A stretch of 47,152 nt of DNA from Roseomonas acroporae (GCF_023223525.1 NZ_JALPRX010000027.1:1-47152), one strand, 5' to 3'. Counted from the stretch's first letter, positions 8,175 through 18,220 are shown. Notes: generated by a model from the sequence alone, not told the origin. Program-made: numbers and translations.

Positions 8175-8185
8175 CTGGGGCGTCC

Positions 8186-8226
8186 CGCCCCGCCCGGTCC
8201 GCATCGGCGACGGGCGGGAAGGGGCG
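8186..8226 (+). terminator. GC-rich hairpin between riboswitch and metZ, possible attenuator
   Basis: The segments cgccccgcccg (8186-8196) and cgggcgggaaggggcg (8211-8226) pair into a strong stem with a small bulge. No U-tract follows, so a classical intrinsic terminator is not obvious. It could act as a Rho-dependent or structural attenuator linked to the upstream aptamer. Confidence 0.4.
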
Positions 8227-8272
8227 CGCTGCCCGCGAGGGGCCGGACCAATTGCGTCCCGAGGTCCCCGCC

Positions 8273-9529
8273 ATGTCCCGTTCCGATTCCCGTCCCGACC
8301 GCCAGGGCCCAGACCGGCAAGGCCCAGACCAGGGCCAACCGTTGCCGCGCGCGCTCCGCCCCGCCACCCTTCTCGTGCGCGGCGGCACCGCCCGCAGCAG
8401 CTTCGACGAGACGGGCGAGGCGCTCTTCCTCACCTCCGGCTTCGTCTACGAGAGCGCCGCGCAGGCCGAGAACACCTTCCTCGGCACCGAGCAGCACTAC
8501 CAGTACTCCCGCTTCGGCAACCCCACCGTCGCGATGCTGGAGGAGCGCCTGGCGCTGCTGGAGGGTGCCGAGGCCTGCCGCTGCACCGCGACCGGCATGG
8601 CGGCGGTGAGCGCCGCGCTGCTCTCCCACCTCAAGGCCGGCGACCGGGTGGTGGCGTCCCGCGCCCTGTTCGGCTCCTGCCACTGGATCGTCTCGACGCT
8701 GCTGCCGCGCTACGGCATCGCGACCTCCTTCGTGGACGGCGCGGACCTCGCGCAGTGGCAGGCGGCGCTCGCCGAGCCGGCGGCGCTGGTGCTGCTGGAG
8801 ACGCCCTCCAACCCGATGCTGGAGATCGTCGACCTGAAGGCGGTGTGCGACCTTGCGCACGCGGCCGGCGCCATCGTCGTGGTGGACAACGTGTTCGCGA
8901 CGCCGCTGCTGCAGAAGCCGCTGGAATTCGGCGCCGACGTCGTCGTCTATTCCTGTACCAAGCACATGGACGGGCAGGGGCGGGTGCTCGGCGGCGCGGT
9001 GCTGGGCTCGAAGAAGTGGGTCGAGGAGACCTTGCAGCCCTTCACCCGCAACACCGGGCCGGCGCTCTCGCCCTTCAACGCCTGGGTGATCCTGAAGGGG
9101 CTGGAGACGCTGAAGCTGCGCGTGGACGCGATGTGCCGCGGCGCCGAGCGCGTGGCCGAATTCCTGGCCGGCCGGCCCGAAATCGCGCGCGTGCTCTACC
9201 CGACCCGCGCCGACCATCCCCAGCGCGAGCTGGCCATGCGCCAGATGAGCGCGGGCGGCACGCTGGTCACCTTCGACGTGGCGGGCGGCAAGGACGCGTG
9301 CTTCCGCGTGCTCGACGCGCTGCGCGTGATCGACATCTCCAACAACCTCGGCGACTCGAAGAGCCTCGCGACGCATCCCGCGACCACCACCCACATGCGC
9401 GTCGGCGCCGAGGAGCGCGCGCGGCTCGGCATCAACGACGGCACGGTGCGGCTCTCGGTCGGGCTGGAGGACGTGGAGGACCTGATCGACGACCTCGCGG
9501 CGGCGCTGGACACGCTGGGCCGGAACTGA
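8273..9529 (+). CDS. metZ: O-succinylhomoserine sulfhydrylase
   Basis: This 418-residue PLP enzyme of the Cys/Met metabolism family forms homocysteine directly from O-succinylhomoserine and sulfide in the cytoplasm. Landmarks are QYSRFGNPT (about 77-85), ATGMAAVSAAL, LVLLETPSNP, the cofactor Asp in VVVDNVFATP (D205), and the PLP lysine K230 in SCTKHMDGQGR. The HMDGQGR wording is characteristic of MetZ rather than cystathionine gamma-synthase. I start at ATG 8273, with gaggt 9 nt upstream. The N-terminus carries a duplicated RQGPD (in-frame 15-bp repeat). The gene follows a SAM-II-like riboswitch, so it is probably repressed when SAM is plentiful. Confidence 0.93.
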   Translation: MSRSDSRPDRQGPDRQGPDQGQPLPRALRPATLLVRGGTARSSFDETGEALFLTSGFVYESAAQAENTFLGTEQHYQYSRFGNPTVAMLEERLALLEGAEACRCTATGMAAVSAALLSHLKAGDRVVASRALFGSCHWIVSTLLPRYGIATSFVDGADLAQWQAALAEPAALVLLETPSNPMLEIVDLKAVCDLAHAAGAIVVVDNVFATPLLQKPLEFGADVVVYSCTKHMDGQGRVLGGAVLGSKKWVEETLQPFTRNTGPALSPFNAWVILKGLETLKLRVDAMCRGAERVAEFLAGRPEIARVLYPTRADHPQRELAMRQMSAGGTLVTFDVAGGKDACFRVLDALRVIDISNNLGDSKSLATHPATTTHMRVGAEERARLGINDGTVRLSVGLEDVEDLIDDLAAALDTLGRN

Positions 9530-9788
9530 GCGGACCGGGGTTTCCCGCCCGCCGGTCGGACTCGTCGGCCGCGCCGGAACATGCGACAAGGGAACGGCCA
9601 GCGGCGGGCCGGTTCGCTGTGCCGGCCTCGCCGTGTGGCCGGGCCGGCGACGCGGCCGCGAGCGGGGGAGGACGCCGGTGGCGGGACCGGGCCGGCAGGC
9701 CCTGCGGACCACCTCGTCGTCCCCGGCGCGGGGCCGGCCTCCGGCGCGACGGCCTCGCCACCGCCAAGATACGCCAGGGCTGAACGCC

Positions 9789-10244
9789 ATGACCCGCTCC
9801 GACCGTCCCCGCACCGAACGCCAGGCCGAGCAGGCCGCCCAGGCCGGCATCTACTCCGCGACCACCCGCGACATCCGGGTCTCCGTGCGGGCCTACTACC
9901 TGGAGGACCAGTCGGAGCCGGATCGCGCGCACTACGTCTGGGCCTACAAGGTCTCGATCGAGAACCGCGGCGCGGTCGCGGTGCAGCTCCTGCGCCGGAC
10001 CTGGCGAATCACGGACGCGCAGGGGCGCATCCAGGAGGTGAGCGGCGAAGGGGTGGTGGGCGAGCAGCCCACGCTGGAGCCGGGCGAATCCTTCGAATAC
10101 ACCTCGGGCACGCCGCTCGGCACGCCCTCGGGCTTCATGCGCGGCACCTACCACATGGTGGAGATCGCCAGCGGCCTCGCCTTCGACGTCGCGATCCCCG
10201 CCTTCAGCCTGGACAGCCCGCACGGCGGCAGCGTGGTCCACTGA
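9789..10244 (+). CDS. apaG: ApaG domain protein
   Basis: A 151-residue protein containing the complete ApaG fold, an FN3-like beta sandwich of about 125 residues. Visible landmarks are [20 protein letters not shown], then [40 protein letters not shown], and a C-terminal MRGTYHMVE with an AIPAFSL end. ApaG has been linked to divalent-cation tolerance, but its biochemical role is unclear. The ATG at 9789 gives an N-terminal extension of about 20 residues over the core. The gene lies between metZ and folE on the same strand, separated from each by 260-330 bp, so it may have its own promoter. Confidence 0.88.
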   Translation: MTRSDRPRTERQAEQAAQAGIYSATTRDIRVSVRAYYLEDQSEPDRAHYVWAYKVSIENRGAVAVQLLRRTWRITDAQGRIQEVSGEGVVGEQPTLEPGESFEYTSGTPLGTPSGFMRGTYHMVEIASGLAFDVAIPAFSLDSPHGGSVVH

Positions 10245-10573
10245 GCCGGCCGGTCCGGGGCGGGCCTGCTCGGACGGCCTGCCCAGGCGGGGCCCGTCGG
10301 GGGGCGCGGAGCGAGGCGGGCCACGCCGGCCGCCGACGCGACCATGGCCGGCCGGAGGTGTCGGCAGCGCAGCGGTTGCCTGCCGGCCAGGATGGCCTAA
10401 ATAGGCGGCGCGGGTCCTGCGACCGGGCATCGCCTCCAGGGTATCGCCTCCGGGGTATTGCCTCTGGGGCATCGCCTCTGGGCGCCGCTCCGGGCGTTGC
10501 CCCTGGGTGCTGCCTCTGGGCACTGCCCCGGCGGCACGGTGCGCGGCCCGCACCGGATGAGGACCTGTCAGCC
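10245..10573. other. apaG-folE intergenic region with degenerate tandem repeat
   Basis: No gene is seen. The right half is a decayed tandem repeat (separate entry). The left half has no recognised signal. Confidence 0.5.
10426..10533. repeat. degenerate 12-15 bp tandem repeat, about eight units
   Basis: Units of the form gcatcgcctctgggg recur with small changes (tatcgcctccgggg, tattgcctctgggg, gttgcccctgggt, gctgcctctgggc and others) immediately upstream of folE. The number of intact units falls toward the 3' end. Confidence 0.75.
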
Positions 10574-11215
10574 TTGACCTCGCATCCTTCCGACTTCCCC
10601 GGCGGGTTCCACGCCGTGCCCGACGACCGCCCTTCCCGCGAGGAGGCGGAGGCCGCGGTGCGCGTGCTGCTGCGCTGGGCCGGCGACGACCCGCAGCGCG
10701 AGGGTCTGCTCGACACGCCCAAGCGGGTCGTGCAGGCCTACGAGGAGTTCTTCGGCGGCTACCACACCGATCCCGTCGAATTCCTCCGCCGCTCCTTCGA
10801 GGAGACGGCGGGCTACGACGAGATGGTGGTGCTGCGCGACATCCGCCTGGAGAGCCATTGCGAGCACCACATGGTGCCGATCATCGGCCGCGTGCACGTG
10901 GGCTACCTGCCGGCGGGCCGCGTGGTCGGCATCTCCAAGGTCGCGCGCGTGATCGACGTCTTCGCCAAGCGCCTGCAGATCCAGGAGAAGCTGACGGCGC
11001 AGGTCGCCAACACCATCAACGAGGTGCTGCAGCCCAAGGGCGTGGCCGTGGTGGTCGAGGCGCAGCACATGTGCATGACCATGCGCGGCGTGCACAAGAC
11101 CGGCGTCTCCATGGTCACCAGCCGCATGCTCGGCGCCTTCCGCGACGACTTCTCCACGCGCCGCGAGTTCCTCTCGATGATCGGTAACCCGCGCGGCGGC
11201 GCGCGCGAGACCTGA
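10574..11215 (+). CDS. folE: GTP cyclohydrolase I
   Basis: A 213-residue enzyme that converts GTP to 7,8-dihydroneopterin triphosphate, the first step of folate (and queuosine/biopterin) synthesis. Zinc ligands are C96 and H99 in [20 protein letters not shown] and C167 in [28 protein letters not shown] and [16 protein letters not shown] complete the family pattern. Length is close to the usual 190-220. No ATG lies in frame at the 5' end. I chose TTG 10574, with gagga 10 nt upstream; a GTG at 10616 is the alternative. The degenerate repeat ends about 40 bp upstream and may lie in the leader. Confidence 0.93.
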   Translation: MTSHPSDFPGGFHAVPDDRPSREEAEAAVRVLLRWAGDDPQREGLLDTPKRVVQAYEEFFGGYHTDPVEFLRRSFEETAGYDEMVVLRDIRLESHCEHHMVPIIGRVHVGYLPAGRVVGISKVARVIDVFAKRLQIQEKLTAQVANTINEVLQPKGVAVVVEAQHMCMTMRGVHKTGVSMVTSRMLGAFRDDFSTRREFLSMIGNPRGGARET

Positions 11216-11485
11216 GCGGCCCCCGACCCGCCTCTCCAGCGTGGTCCTCATGGCCTGGTGCCTGCGGCCTGCCCTTCTCCGGCCGCCCCGTCCGGCCTGA
11301 CCCGTTCGAGGCTGCCGCGCGGCGCAGGCGCCGGCCCGGTGGCCGCTGGCATGCCGATTGCTCGCCCGTCCCCTGCGAATAGGTGGCATCACCCACCTGT
11401 CCCGGGCCGCCTCCCCGTCATCGGGACGGCGGCGGCGGGGCGGGGCGGGGTGGTCGCACGGCAAACGAGCAGGAAAGGCACGCCC

Positions 11486-12313
11486 ATGCCCGGCTCCCTG
11501 ACCGACGAACAGGTCGAGCACTTCCGACGCGAGGGCTGGCTCTGCCCGTTCGACGCGATCGGCCCGGACGAGGCGGCGGCGAACCTCGCCGCGCTCGACA
11601 GCTACGACGGCCGGCTCGGCCCGGACGCGACGCTGCGGCTCAAGATCAAGGCGCAGGTGGTGGCGCCCTGGATGACCGCGCTCGCCCGCAACCCGCGCAT
11701 CCTGGACGCGGTGGAGAGCCTGATCGGGCCCGACATCCTGCTGTTCGGCACCTCGGTCTTCGCCAAGAAGGCGCGCGACGTGCGATTCGTCTCCTGGCAC
11801 CAGGATTCCGCCTATTACGGCCTCGACCCGCACGAGGAGGTGACGGCCTGGGTGGCGCTGACGCCCAGCACGGTGGCGAATGGCTGCCTGCGCGTGCTGC
11901 CGCGCAGCCACCGCATGGCCGATTTCCGGCACGAGGAGACCTACGACCCCGAGAACCTGCTCGCCCGCGGCCAGACCATCCGCGACATCGACGAGTCGCA
12001 GGCGGTGGACATGGAGCTGCAGGCCGGGCAGTTCTCGCTGCACCACGAGCGCACGGCGCACTGCTCGGCGCCCAACCCCTCTGACCAGCGGCGGGTGGGC
12101 GTGGCCTTCTTCTACATGCCGGCGCACACGCGCTCGACGCTGGGGCGGCGCGGGGCGCTGCTGGTGCGCGGCGAGGACCGGCACGGGCACTGGGACCGCG
12201 ACCCGGAGCCGCGCATGGACCTCGACCCGGTCTGCCTCGACTATCTCGACCGGATGTGGGCGGGGTATCGCGATACCGGCGTGAAGCAGGCGGCGGAGAA
12301 GGGGCTGGTCTGA
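11486..12313 (+). CDS. phytanoyl-CoA dioxygenase family protein
   Basis: A 275-residue Fe(II)/2-oxoglutarate oxygenase of the PhyH family. The iron triad is visible as H105 and D107 in SWHQDSAYYG and H192 in HHERTAHCSAPN. An arginine in SDQRRVGVAFFY probably holds 2-oxoglutarate. AWVALTPSTVANGCLRVLPR, SHR and the LQAGQFSLHH strand are typical of PhyH enzymes. The substrate cannot be told; members hydroxylate acyl-CoAs, ectoine, phosphonates and other small molecules. ATG 11486 follows an aggaaagg site. The gene is single, and the 3' side is a hairpin cluster. Confidence 0.88.
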   Translation: MPGSLTDEQVEHFRREGWLCPFDAIGPDEAAANLAALDSYDGRLGPDATLRLKIKAQVVAPWMTALARNPRILDAVESLIGPDILLFGTSVFAKKARDVRFVSWHQDSAYYGLDPHEEVTAWVALTPSTVANGCLRVLPRSHRMADFRHEETYDPENLLARGQTIRDIDESQAVDMELQAGQFSLHHERTAHCSAPNPSDQRRVGVAFFYMPAHTRSTLGRRGALLVRGEDRHGHWDRDPEPRMDLDPVCLDYLDRMWAGYRDTGVKQAAEKGLV

Positions 12314-12650
12314 AGGGGGGCTTTGCGGCTGGCGCGCGGGCATCGGGGCGCTGCCCCGAACCCCGCCAAGGGGCGAAGCCCCCTTGGAACCCCCGTTCCG
12401 GGAAGAAAGTCCGAAGTGTTTCGACACCCGGACCCGAACGAGGAGAGGTGCAGGAGGGCCTCGCCCTCCTGCCGGATGGGGGCTCCGGGGGCCTTTGGGG
12501 AAGGCAGCGCCTTCCCCGGGCATCGGCTAGAGCATTTTCAAGCCGAGCGTCCTCGCTCAGCGGCTCGGAAAATACGAAAAATCAAAAGGCTGGAGCCGTT
12601 CCGGCCTGATACAGTCAGGCTGGATCGGCTCTAAGTCGCGGCTTTCCGCG
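12314..12650. repeat. intergenic cluster of four GC-rich hairpins plus a TAGAGC element
   Basis: Four successive perfect or near-perfect stem-loops occupy this gap: 12345-12357, 12366-12387 (ccaaggggcgaagccccctt type), 12451-12471 (caggagggc/gccctcctg) and 12497-12517 (ggggaaggc/gccttcccc). Their loops and arms match those at 19120-19215, 24010-24265 and 27959-28035, so they form a dispersed family. They end at the element described separately at 12528. They also lie between converging genes and may stop transcription. Confidence 0.8.
12528..12633. repeat. 106-bp element bounded by TAGAGC / GCTCTA
   Basis: The left end tagagc (12528-12533) and right end gctcta (12628-12633) are inverted. Inside are an AT-richer centre (cggaaaatacgaaaaatcaa) and an imperfect hairpin (agccgttccggcctga with tcaggctggatcggct). 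The form resembles short non-autonomous repeats found between alphaproteobacterial genes. No target-site duplication is evident. Confidence 0.55.
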
Positions 12651-13316
12651 CTACCCCCCGAAGATCCGCTTCAGGAAGCGCGACACGCGGTGCCGCTTGC
12701 GCTTGCGCTCGATCTCGGCCGCGTCGCGCAGCCAGGCGATCTGCACCACGCGCCGCTCGCCGACGAAGGGGGTGTGGCCGTGCCAGGACCGGTCGCCGCG
12801 CAGGAAGGCGAACATGGTGCCCTCGTCGGGCGGCACCTCCAGCGTGTAGTTGTCGAAGCCCTTGTTGTCGCGCAGCACGCGCAGCCGCCCCTCGGGCGAG
12901 GACCAGCCGCGGTTCAGGTAGAGCAGCAGCGTCGCCACCTTGCTCCGGCTGTCCGTGTGGATGCAGCCCTCGTGCGCGGCCGAGACGTACCGGACCGTGA
13001 CCAGGGAGGGCAGGGGACCGAAGTCGATGCCGAATTTCTCGGTCATCGCGGCCTTCATCTCCGGTCCCTCGATCTCGCGCAGCAGGGTGGCGAAGGCGCC
13101 CTGCGGCTCGAAGCCCTCGACCGGGTGGTAGCCGGCCTGCCGGAACACGGGGAAGTCCCGCCGCAGGACATCGGCCGTTCCCGGCAGCAGCATGCCCCTG
13201 GCGAGGGTGTGCGGGTACGGATCGGTCAGCAGGGGGGCGGCACGGAAGGCATCGAGATTCAGGATCCGATCGATCGTCTTGACCGTTGACGGCGCGGCGA
13301 GGGTGTCGATGGACAT
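12651..13316 (-). CDS. 2-oxoglutarate-Fe(II) oxygenase family protein
   Basis: A 221-residue protein with the prolyl-hydroxylase-type double-stranded beta helix. The facial triad appears as H120 and D122 in GCIHTDSRSKVATLLLYLN and H179 in SWHGHTPF, with R188/R189 of GERRVVQIAWL as the likely 2-oxoglutarate anchor. The C-terminus is strongly basic (RKRKRHRVSRFLKRIFGG). The substrate is unknown. Similar genes accompany glycan or peptide modification. The ATG at 13316 faces zapE across a 190-bp divergent region that includes an AT-rich stretch near 13360-13400. Confidence 0.82.
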   Translation of the reverse strand: MSIDTLAAPSTVKTIDRILNLDAFRAAPLLTDPYPHTLARGMLLPGTADVLRRDFPVFRQAGYHPVEGFEPQGAFATLLREIEGPEMKAAMTEKFGIDFGPLPSLVTVRYVSAAHEGCIHTDSRSKVATLLLYLNRGWSSPEGRLRVLRDNKGFDNYTLEVPPDEGTMFAFLRGDRSWHGHTPFVGERRVVQIAWLRDAAEIERKRKRHRVSRFLKRIFGG

Positions 13317-13508
13317 GGGAGGCTTCTACACCCGGGCGGGCGGAACCGATCCCGCCAAGACCGAGTTTGAAGCAAGTTTAATCACCTTGTTCATCATTTA
13401 GGCAGCGGCGGGCGGCGGCGCTTCGTTCGGTGCCGCGCCGCGCCGCGGTTCCCGTCGCGGGGATCGCTCGGCGGGCCGGGGCGGTTTACGACGGCCTCGG
13501 CAGCCTGT
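13317..13508. promoter_or_regulatory. divergent promoter region between oxygenase and zapE
   Basis: The gap between two diverging genes includes a locally AT-rich run (gtttgaagcaagtttaatca at about 13366-13385, then ttgttcatcattta). It is the natural place for the oxygenase promoter on the minus strand. No exact boxes are assigned. Confidence 0.35.
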
Positions 13509-14732
13509 ATGGCGCGACGCAGCATGCATGCGCCGCAATCCGGCCCCGGGCCGGCCCCTGCCGATCAGGCGGCTCCCGGAGCCGCCCCGGCCGTCCCACC
13601 GAACGAGGGCCCGCTCCCGGTCTACCGGGCGCGGCTGGCCGCCGGGCTGCTCCGGCCCGATCCGGCGCAGGAACTGGCCGCCGAGACCCTGCAGGACCTG
13701 TGGCGCCGGCTGCGCGGCTACGACCCGCAGACGGAGCCGCCGGCGCAGGGCGGGCTGATCGCGCGCTTCTTCCGGCGCAAGCCGGTGGAGGAGGCGCCCG
13801 ACGCGCCGCAGGGCCTCTACCTCGTGGGCGAGGTGGGGCGCGGCAAGTCCATGCTGATGGACCTGTTCTTCGACTGCGCCGAGGTGGCGCGCAAGCGGCG
13901 CATCCACTTCCACCAGTTCATGCAGGAGTGCCACGGCCGCATCCATCGCTGGAAGCAGGCCCACCCCGGCGACTCCGACCCGATCCCGCCGCTCGCCGAC
14001 ACCATCGTGGCCGAGGCGGCGCTGCTCTGCTTCGACGAATTCCAGGTGCACGACATCGTCGACGCCATGCTGCTCGGCCGGCTGTTCGAGGCGCTGTTCG
14101 CGCGCGGCGTGGTGGTGGTGGCGACCTCCAACACCATCCCGAACGACCTGTTCAAGGGCAAGCCCGGGCGCGACGCCTTCCTGCCCTTCATCGCCCTGAT
14201 CAACAAGCGGCTGAACGTGCTGGTGCTCGACTCGCCGCGCGACTACCGGCGCCACCGCATCCAGGGCCTGCCCACCTGGCATGCGCCGATCGGCGCCCGT
14301 GCCGACCGGGCCCTCGACGCCGCCTTCCGCGAGCTCACCGGGGTCGCGCACGGGCAGCCGGCGACGCTGACCGTGCTCGGTCGGCAGGTCTCGGTGCCCG
14401 AGGCGGCGCGCGGCGTGGCGCGGGCGGATTTCGAGGCGCTGTGCGGCATCCCGCTCGGCCCCGCCGACTACCTGGCGCTGGCCACGCACTACCACACGCT
14501 GGTGCTGGACGGCATCCCGCGCCTCGGGCCCGACAATTTCGACAAGGCGCGACGCTTCATCACGCTGATCGACGCGCTCTACGAGCACCGCTGCAAGCTG
14601 GTCGCCTCGGCCGAGGCGGAGCCGGACCGGCTCTACGAGCAGGGCGAGAACGCGGCGATGTTCGAGCGCACCGCGAGCCGGCTGATGGAGATGCAGAGCC
14701 AGGACTACCTCGCGCTGCCGCACCTGACCTGA
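13509..14732 (+). CDS. zapE: cell division protein ZapE / AFG1-type ATPase
   Basis: A 407-residue AAA+ ATPase. Walker A is GEVGRGKS (107-114) and Walker B is LLCFDEFQVHD (D176, E177). The family signatures GLYLVGEVGRGKSMLMDLFF, RIHFHQFM and VVATSNTIPNDLFKGKPGRD (sensor region) are present, as is a C-terminal RFITLIDALYEHRCKLV. In E. coli ZapE associates with FtsZ during constriction under stress; mitochondrial AFG1 handles unneeded respiratory subunits. An insert after the N-terminal helix (GLIARFFRRKPVEEAPDAP) is usual for alphaproteobacteria. The alternative ATG at 13524 removes five residues. Its place upstream of mdh and suc genes matches gene order seen in related alphaproteobacteria. 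Confidence 0.9.
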   Translation: MARRSMHAPQSGPGPAPADQAAPGAAPAVPPNEGPLPVYRARLAAGLLRPDPAQELAAETLQDLWRRLRGYDPQTEPPAQGGLIARFFRRKPVEEAPDAPQGLYLVGEVGRGKSMLMDLFFDCAEVARKRRIHFHQFMQECHGRIHRWKQAHPGDSDPIPPLADTIVAEAALLCFDEFQVHDIVDAMLLGRLFEALFARGVVVVATSNTIPNDLFKGKPGRDAFLPFIALINKRLNVLVLDSPRDYRRHRIQGLPTWHAPIGARADRALDAAFRELTGVAHGQPATLTVLGRQVSVPEAARGVARADFEALCGIPLGPADYLALATHYHTLVLDGIPRLGPDNFDKARRFITLIDALYEHRCKLVASAEAEPDRLYEQGENAAMFERTASRLMEMQSQDYLALPHLT

Positions 14733-14990
14733 TCCGGACCCCGGCCGGCGCCGCGCCCTCGCCCTTCGCGGCATTTTTCGCCGGCGCGTTCAACCGCCCA
14801 TCCAGATCCTTGTTTCTGCGCGATTTTTCCGTCGACGCCGGGCACCGGCGCGGTGAAGATGCCGCGCAGGGGGGATGATTCTCCACGCGGTGGCTCGCGC
14901 GGCCCGCTTCCGGCGGGCGGCGCCGGGGTGCCGGGTGCGTGCCCGCCTCCTTTCCCTGGCCGCGTGCCGACCACGAGGAGTACGGACACC

Positions 14991-15701
14991 TTGCGACGCC
15001 GCCTGCTCGCCTTCGCCGCACCCCTGCTCGCCCTCGCCGTGATGGGTGCTCCCGTCGCCGAGGCGGCGCAGCGAAGAAGCGCGACGCATGTCGTGACGGG
15101 CCGGGCCGCGCATTCGGCACCCGCGCCGCGGCTCGCCCGGCAGCAGCCGGCGGCGCATCGCCCCGCCAAGCCCGCCAATTCCCGAGTCGCCGCCCATGCC
15201 GGGACCCGCCCGGCCCGGTACGCCGCCGCCCGCCCGCGGCCCGGCCGCGTCGCGGCGGCGCCCGCCCGTGGCGTCGCGGCGGCGCCCGCTCGTGGCAAGG
15301 CGGCCGCGCCGGCCCGCACCGGCGCGCTGGCCGCCGGGTCGTGGCGGGGCCGCGCGGCCCGGACGCATGTCGCGACCGCGCCCCGACGGATCGGCGCGGG
15401 CCAGGTGGCGGCGTCCGGCCGGACCACGGGCGTGCGGCGCGGCACGGCGGTGGCCCGCCGCGCGCCCACGGCCCGGCCGGGCACCGGCGATGCCTATGCG
15501 GCGCTGCCCGGCCGCTGGTCGGGCTATGACGGCTTCGCCGTGATGGGGCGCGCCCATGCCGCCAGCTACGCCATGCCGCGCATGGTCGGCTGGCAGTCCA
15601 TGCCGGCCGGCGCCGGCGCCCGGCAGCGTGCCTGCCCGGCCGGCACCGTGCCTACCCTGGCGCGGGGCCATGCCGACGTGGTGCGCTGCCTGCCGTTCTG
15701 A
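14991..15701 (+). CDS. exported Ala/Arg-rich hypothetical protein
   Basis: A 236-residue protein read from TTG 14991 with an excellent gaggag site 10 nt upstream. Residues 1-24 form a signal peptide (RRRLLAFAAPLLALAVMG, cleavage near AEA-AQ). Residues about 25-160 are low complexity and highly basic, with in-frame VAAAPARG repeats (about 15249-15320). A more ordered C-terminal part follows (YAALPGRWSGYDGFAVMG, HAASYAMPRMVGWQ) and two cysteines (QRACPAGT, VVRCLPF) that could form a disulfide. Function is unknown; a cell-envelope or nucleic-acid/polyanion binding role could be imagined from charge alone. It sits between zapE and mdh. Confidence 0.6.
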   Translation: MRRRLLAFAAPLLALAVMGAPVAEAAQRRSATHVVTGRAAHSAPAPRLARQQPAAHRPAKPANSRVAAHAGTRPARYAAARPRPGRVAAAPARGVAAAPARGKAAAPARTGALAAGSWRGRAARTHVATAPRRIGAGQVAASGRTTGVRRGTAVARRAPTARPGTGDAYAALPGRWSGYDGFAVMGRAHAASYAMPRMVGWQSMPAGAGARQRACPAGTVPTLARGHADVVRCLPF

Positions 15702-15706
15702 AGCCC

Positions 15707-15741
15707 GCAGGCGGAAGTGCCTGCATCCCCCTTTTGGGGGG
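15707..15741 (+). terminator. terminator-like double hairpin after the exported protein gene
   Basis: The pair gcaggc/gcctgc (15707-15712, 15719-15724) is followed at once by cccccttttgggggg. They lie 6 bp after the stop codon at 15701 and about 160 bp before mdh. Confidence 0.5.
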
Positions 15742-15848
15742 GCGTGGACGGATCCGGGGGCGGGGCCGGGCAGGGGCAGGGGAGGAAGCCGGGGGCAGGA
15801 GGGCCGGGACGTCGGGCCCGCCTTGCCGCTGCGGCCGGGGCGAGGTAG

Positions 15849-16856
<1,008 letters not shown>

Positions 16857-16867
16857 GACTTCCCGGG

Positions 16868-16893
16868 CGCCCGGGCCGAGAGGCCCGGGCGTT
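16868..16893 (+). terminator. intrinsic-type terminator after mdh
   Basis: A perfect 10-bp stem cgcccgggcc/ggcccgggcg with a gaga tetraloop (16868-16891) is followed by ttcggttcc. The stem starts 12 bp after the mdh stop. The T-tract is weak, as is common at this GC content. Confidence 0.65.
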
Positions 16894-17026
16894 CGGTTCC
16901 CGAGTGACCGCATCGTCCCAATAGAGCTCCGAACGGGGCCGTTCCCGCCACCGGTTCGGATCGTTCCACGCTCGCCCCAGGGGAGCGCCATCGTTCCCCG
17001 GGGCCGGCCGGCTGGAGGGTGAACGG

Positions 17027-18220
17027 ATGAACATCCACGAATACCAGGGCAAGGAGCTGCTGCGCCGCTACGGCGTCGCGGTGCTCGACGGCTTCGTCGC
17101 GAAGACGCCCGAGGAGGCGGAAGCCGCGGCGAAGAAGCTTCCCGGCCCGGTCGTGGTCGTGAAGTCGCAGATCCATGCCGGCGGCCGCGGCGCCGGGCGC
17201 TTCAAGGACGATCCGAACGGCAAGGGCGGCGTGCGCGTCGTCAAGCCGGAGGCGGCCAAGGAAGCCGCCGCCGCGATGATCGGCCACACCCTGGTGACCA
17301 AGCAGACCGGCCCCGAGGGCAAGGTGGTCAATCAGGTCTACGTGGAGGCGGGCTGCGACATCAAGCGCGAGCTCTACCTCTCCATCCTGCTCGACCGCGA
17401 GACCAGCCGCATCACCATCATGGCCTCGACCGAGGGCGGGATGGAGATCGAGGAGGTCGCCGAGAAGCACCCCGAGAAGATCCTGAAGGTCGCGGTCGAC
17501 CCGGCCGCCGGCATCCAGGGCTGGCACGCCCGCAAGCTCGCCTTCGGCCTCGGCCTCGAGGGCAAGCAGGTCGGCACCTTCACGAAGTTCGTGACGGCGA
17601 TGTACCAGGCCTACACCGAGCTCGACATGGCGATCGTCGAGATCAACCCGCTGGTCGTCACCGGCGCGGGCGAGATCATCGCGCTCGACGCCAAGGTCTC
17701 CTTCGACGACAACGCGCTGTTCCGCCACAAGGACCTCGAGGCCCTGCGCGACGACAGCGAGATGGACCCGAAGGAGCTGGAGGCGGTCAGGAACGACCTG
17801 AACTACGTCGCGCTCGACGGCGAGATCGGCTGCATGGTGAACGGTGCCGGCCTCGCCATGGCCACCATGGACATCATCAAGCTCTACGGATCGAGCCCCG
17901 CCAACTTCCTCGACGTGGGCGGCACCGCGACCGCGGCGCGCGTCACCGAGGCGTTCCGGATCATCACCTCCGACAGCAACGTCAAGGCGATCCTGGTCAA
18001 CATCTTCGGCGGCATCGCCAAGTGCGACATGATCGCCTCGGGCATCGTCGAGGCCTCCAAGGCGCTGACGCTGAAGGTGCCGCTGGTGGTGCGCCTCGAA
18101 GGCACGAATGTCGAGCTGGGCAAGAAGATCCTGGCCGAGTCCGGCCTCGCCATCATCCCCGCCGACAACCTGGCCGACGCCGCCGAGAAGGTGGTGGCCG
18201 CCGTGAAGAAGGCTGCCTGA
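17027..18220 (+). CDS. sucC: succinyl-CoA synthetase (ADP-forming) beta subunit
   Basis: A 397-residue subunit with an N-terminal ATP-grasp domain ([40 protein letters not shown]) and a C-terminal CoA-ligase domain ([39 protein letters not shown]). The metal-binding EINPLVVT and nucleotide residues of the ATP-grasp fold are present. With SucD it converts succinyl-CoA, ADP and phosphate to succinate, ATP and CoA. The start has a ggagg site 8 nt upstream. The stop is separated from the sucD ATG by three bases, so both subunits are translated from one message in equal amounts. Confidence 0.97.
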   Translation: MNIHEYQGKELLRRYGVAVLDGFVAKTPEEAEAAAKKLPGPVVVVKSQIHAGGRGAGRFKDDPNGKGGVRVVKPEAAKEAAAAMIGHTLVTKQTGPEGKVVNQVYVEAGCDIKRELYLSILLDRETSRITIMASTEGGMEIEEVAEKHPEKILKVAVDPAAGIQGWHARKLAFGLGLEGKQVGTFTKFVTAMYQAYTELDMAIVEINPLVVTGAGEIIALDAKVSFDDNALFRHKDLEALRDDSEMDPKELEAVRNDLNYVALDGEIGCMVNGAGLAMATMDIIKLYGSSPANFLDVGGTATAARVTEAFRIITSDSNVKAILVNIFGGIAKCDMIASGIVEASKALTLKVPLVVRLEGTNVELGKKILAESGLAIIPADNLADAAEKVVAAVKKAA

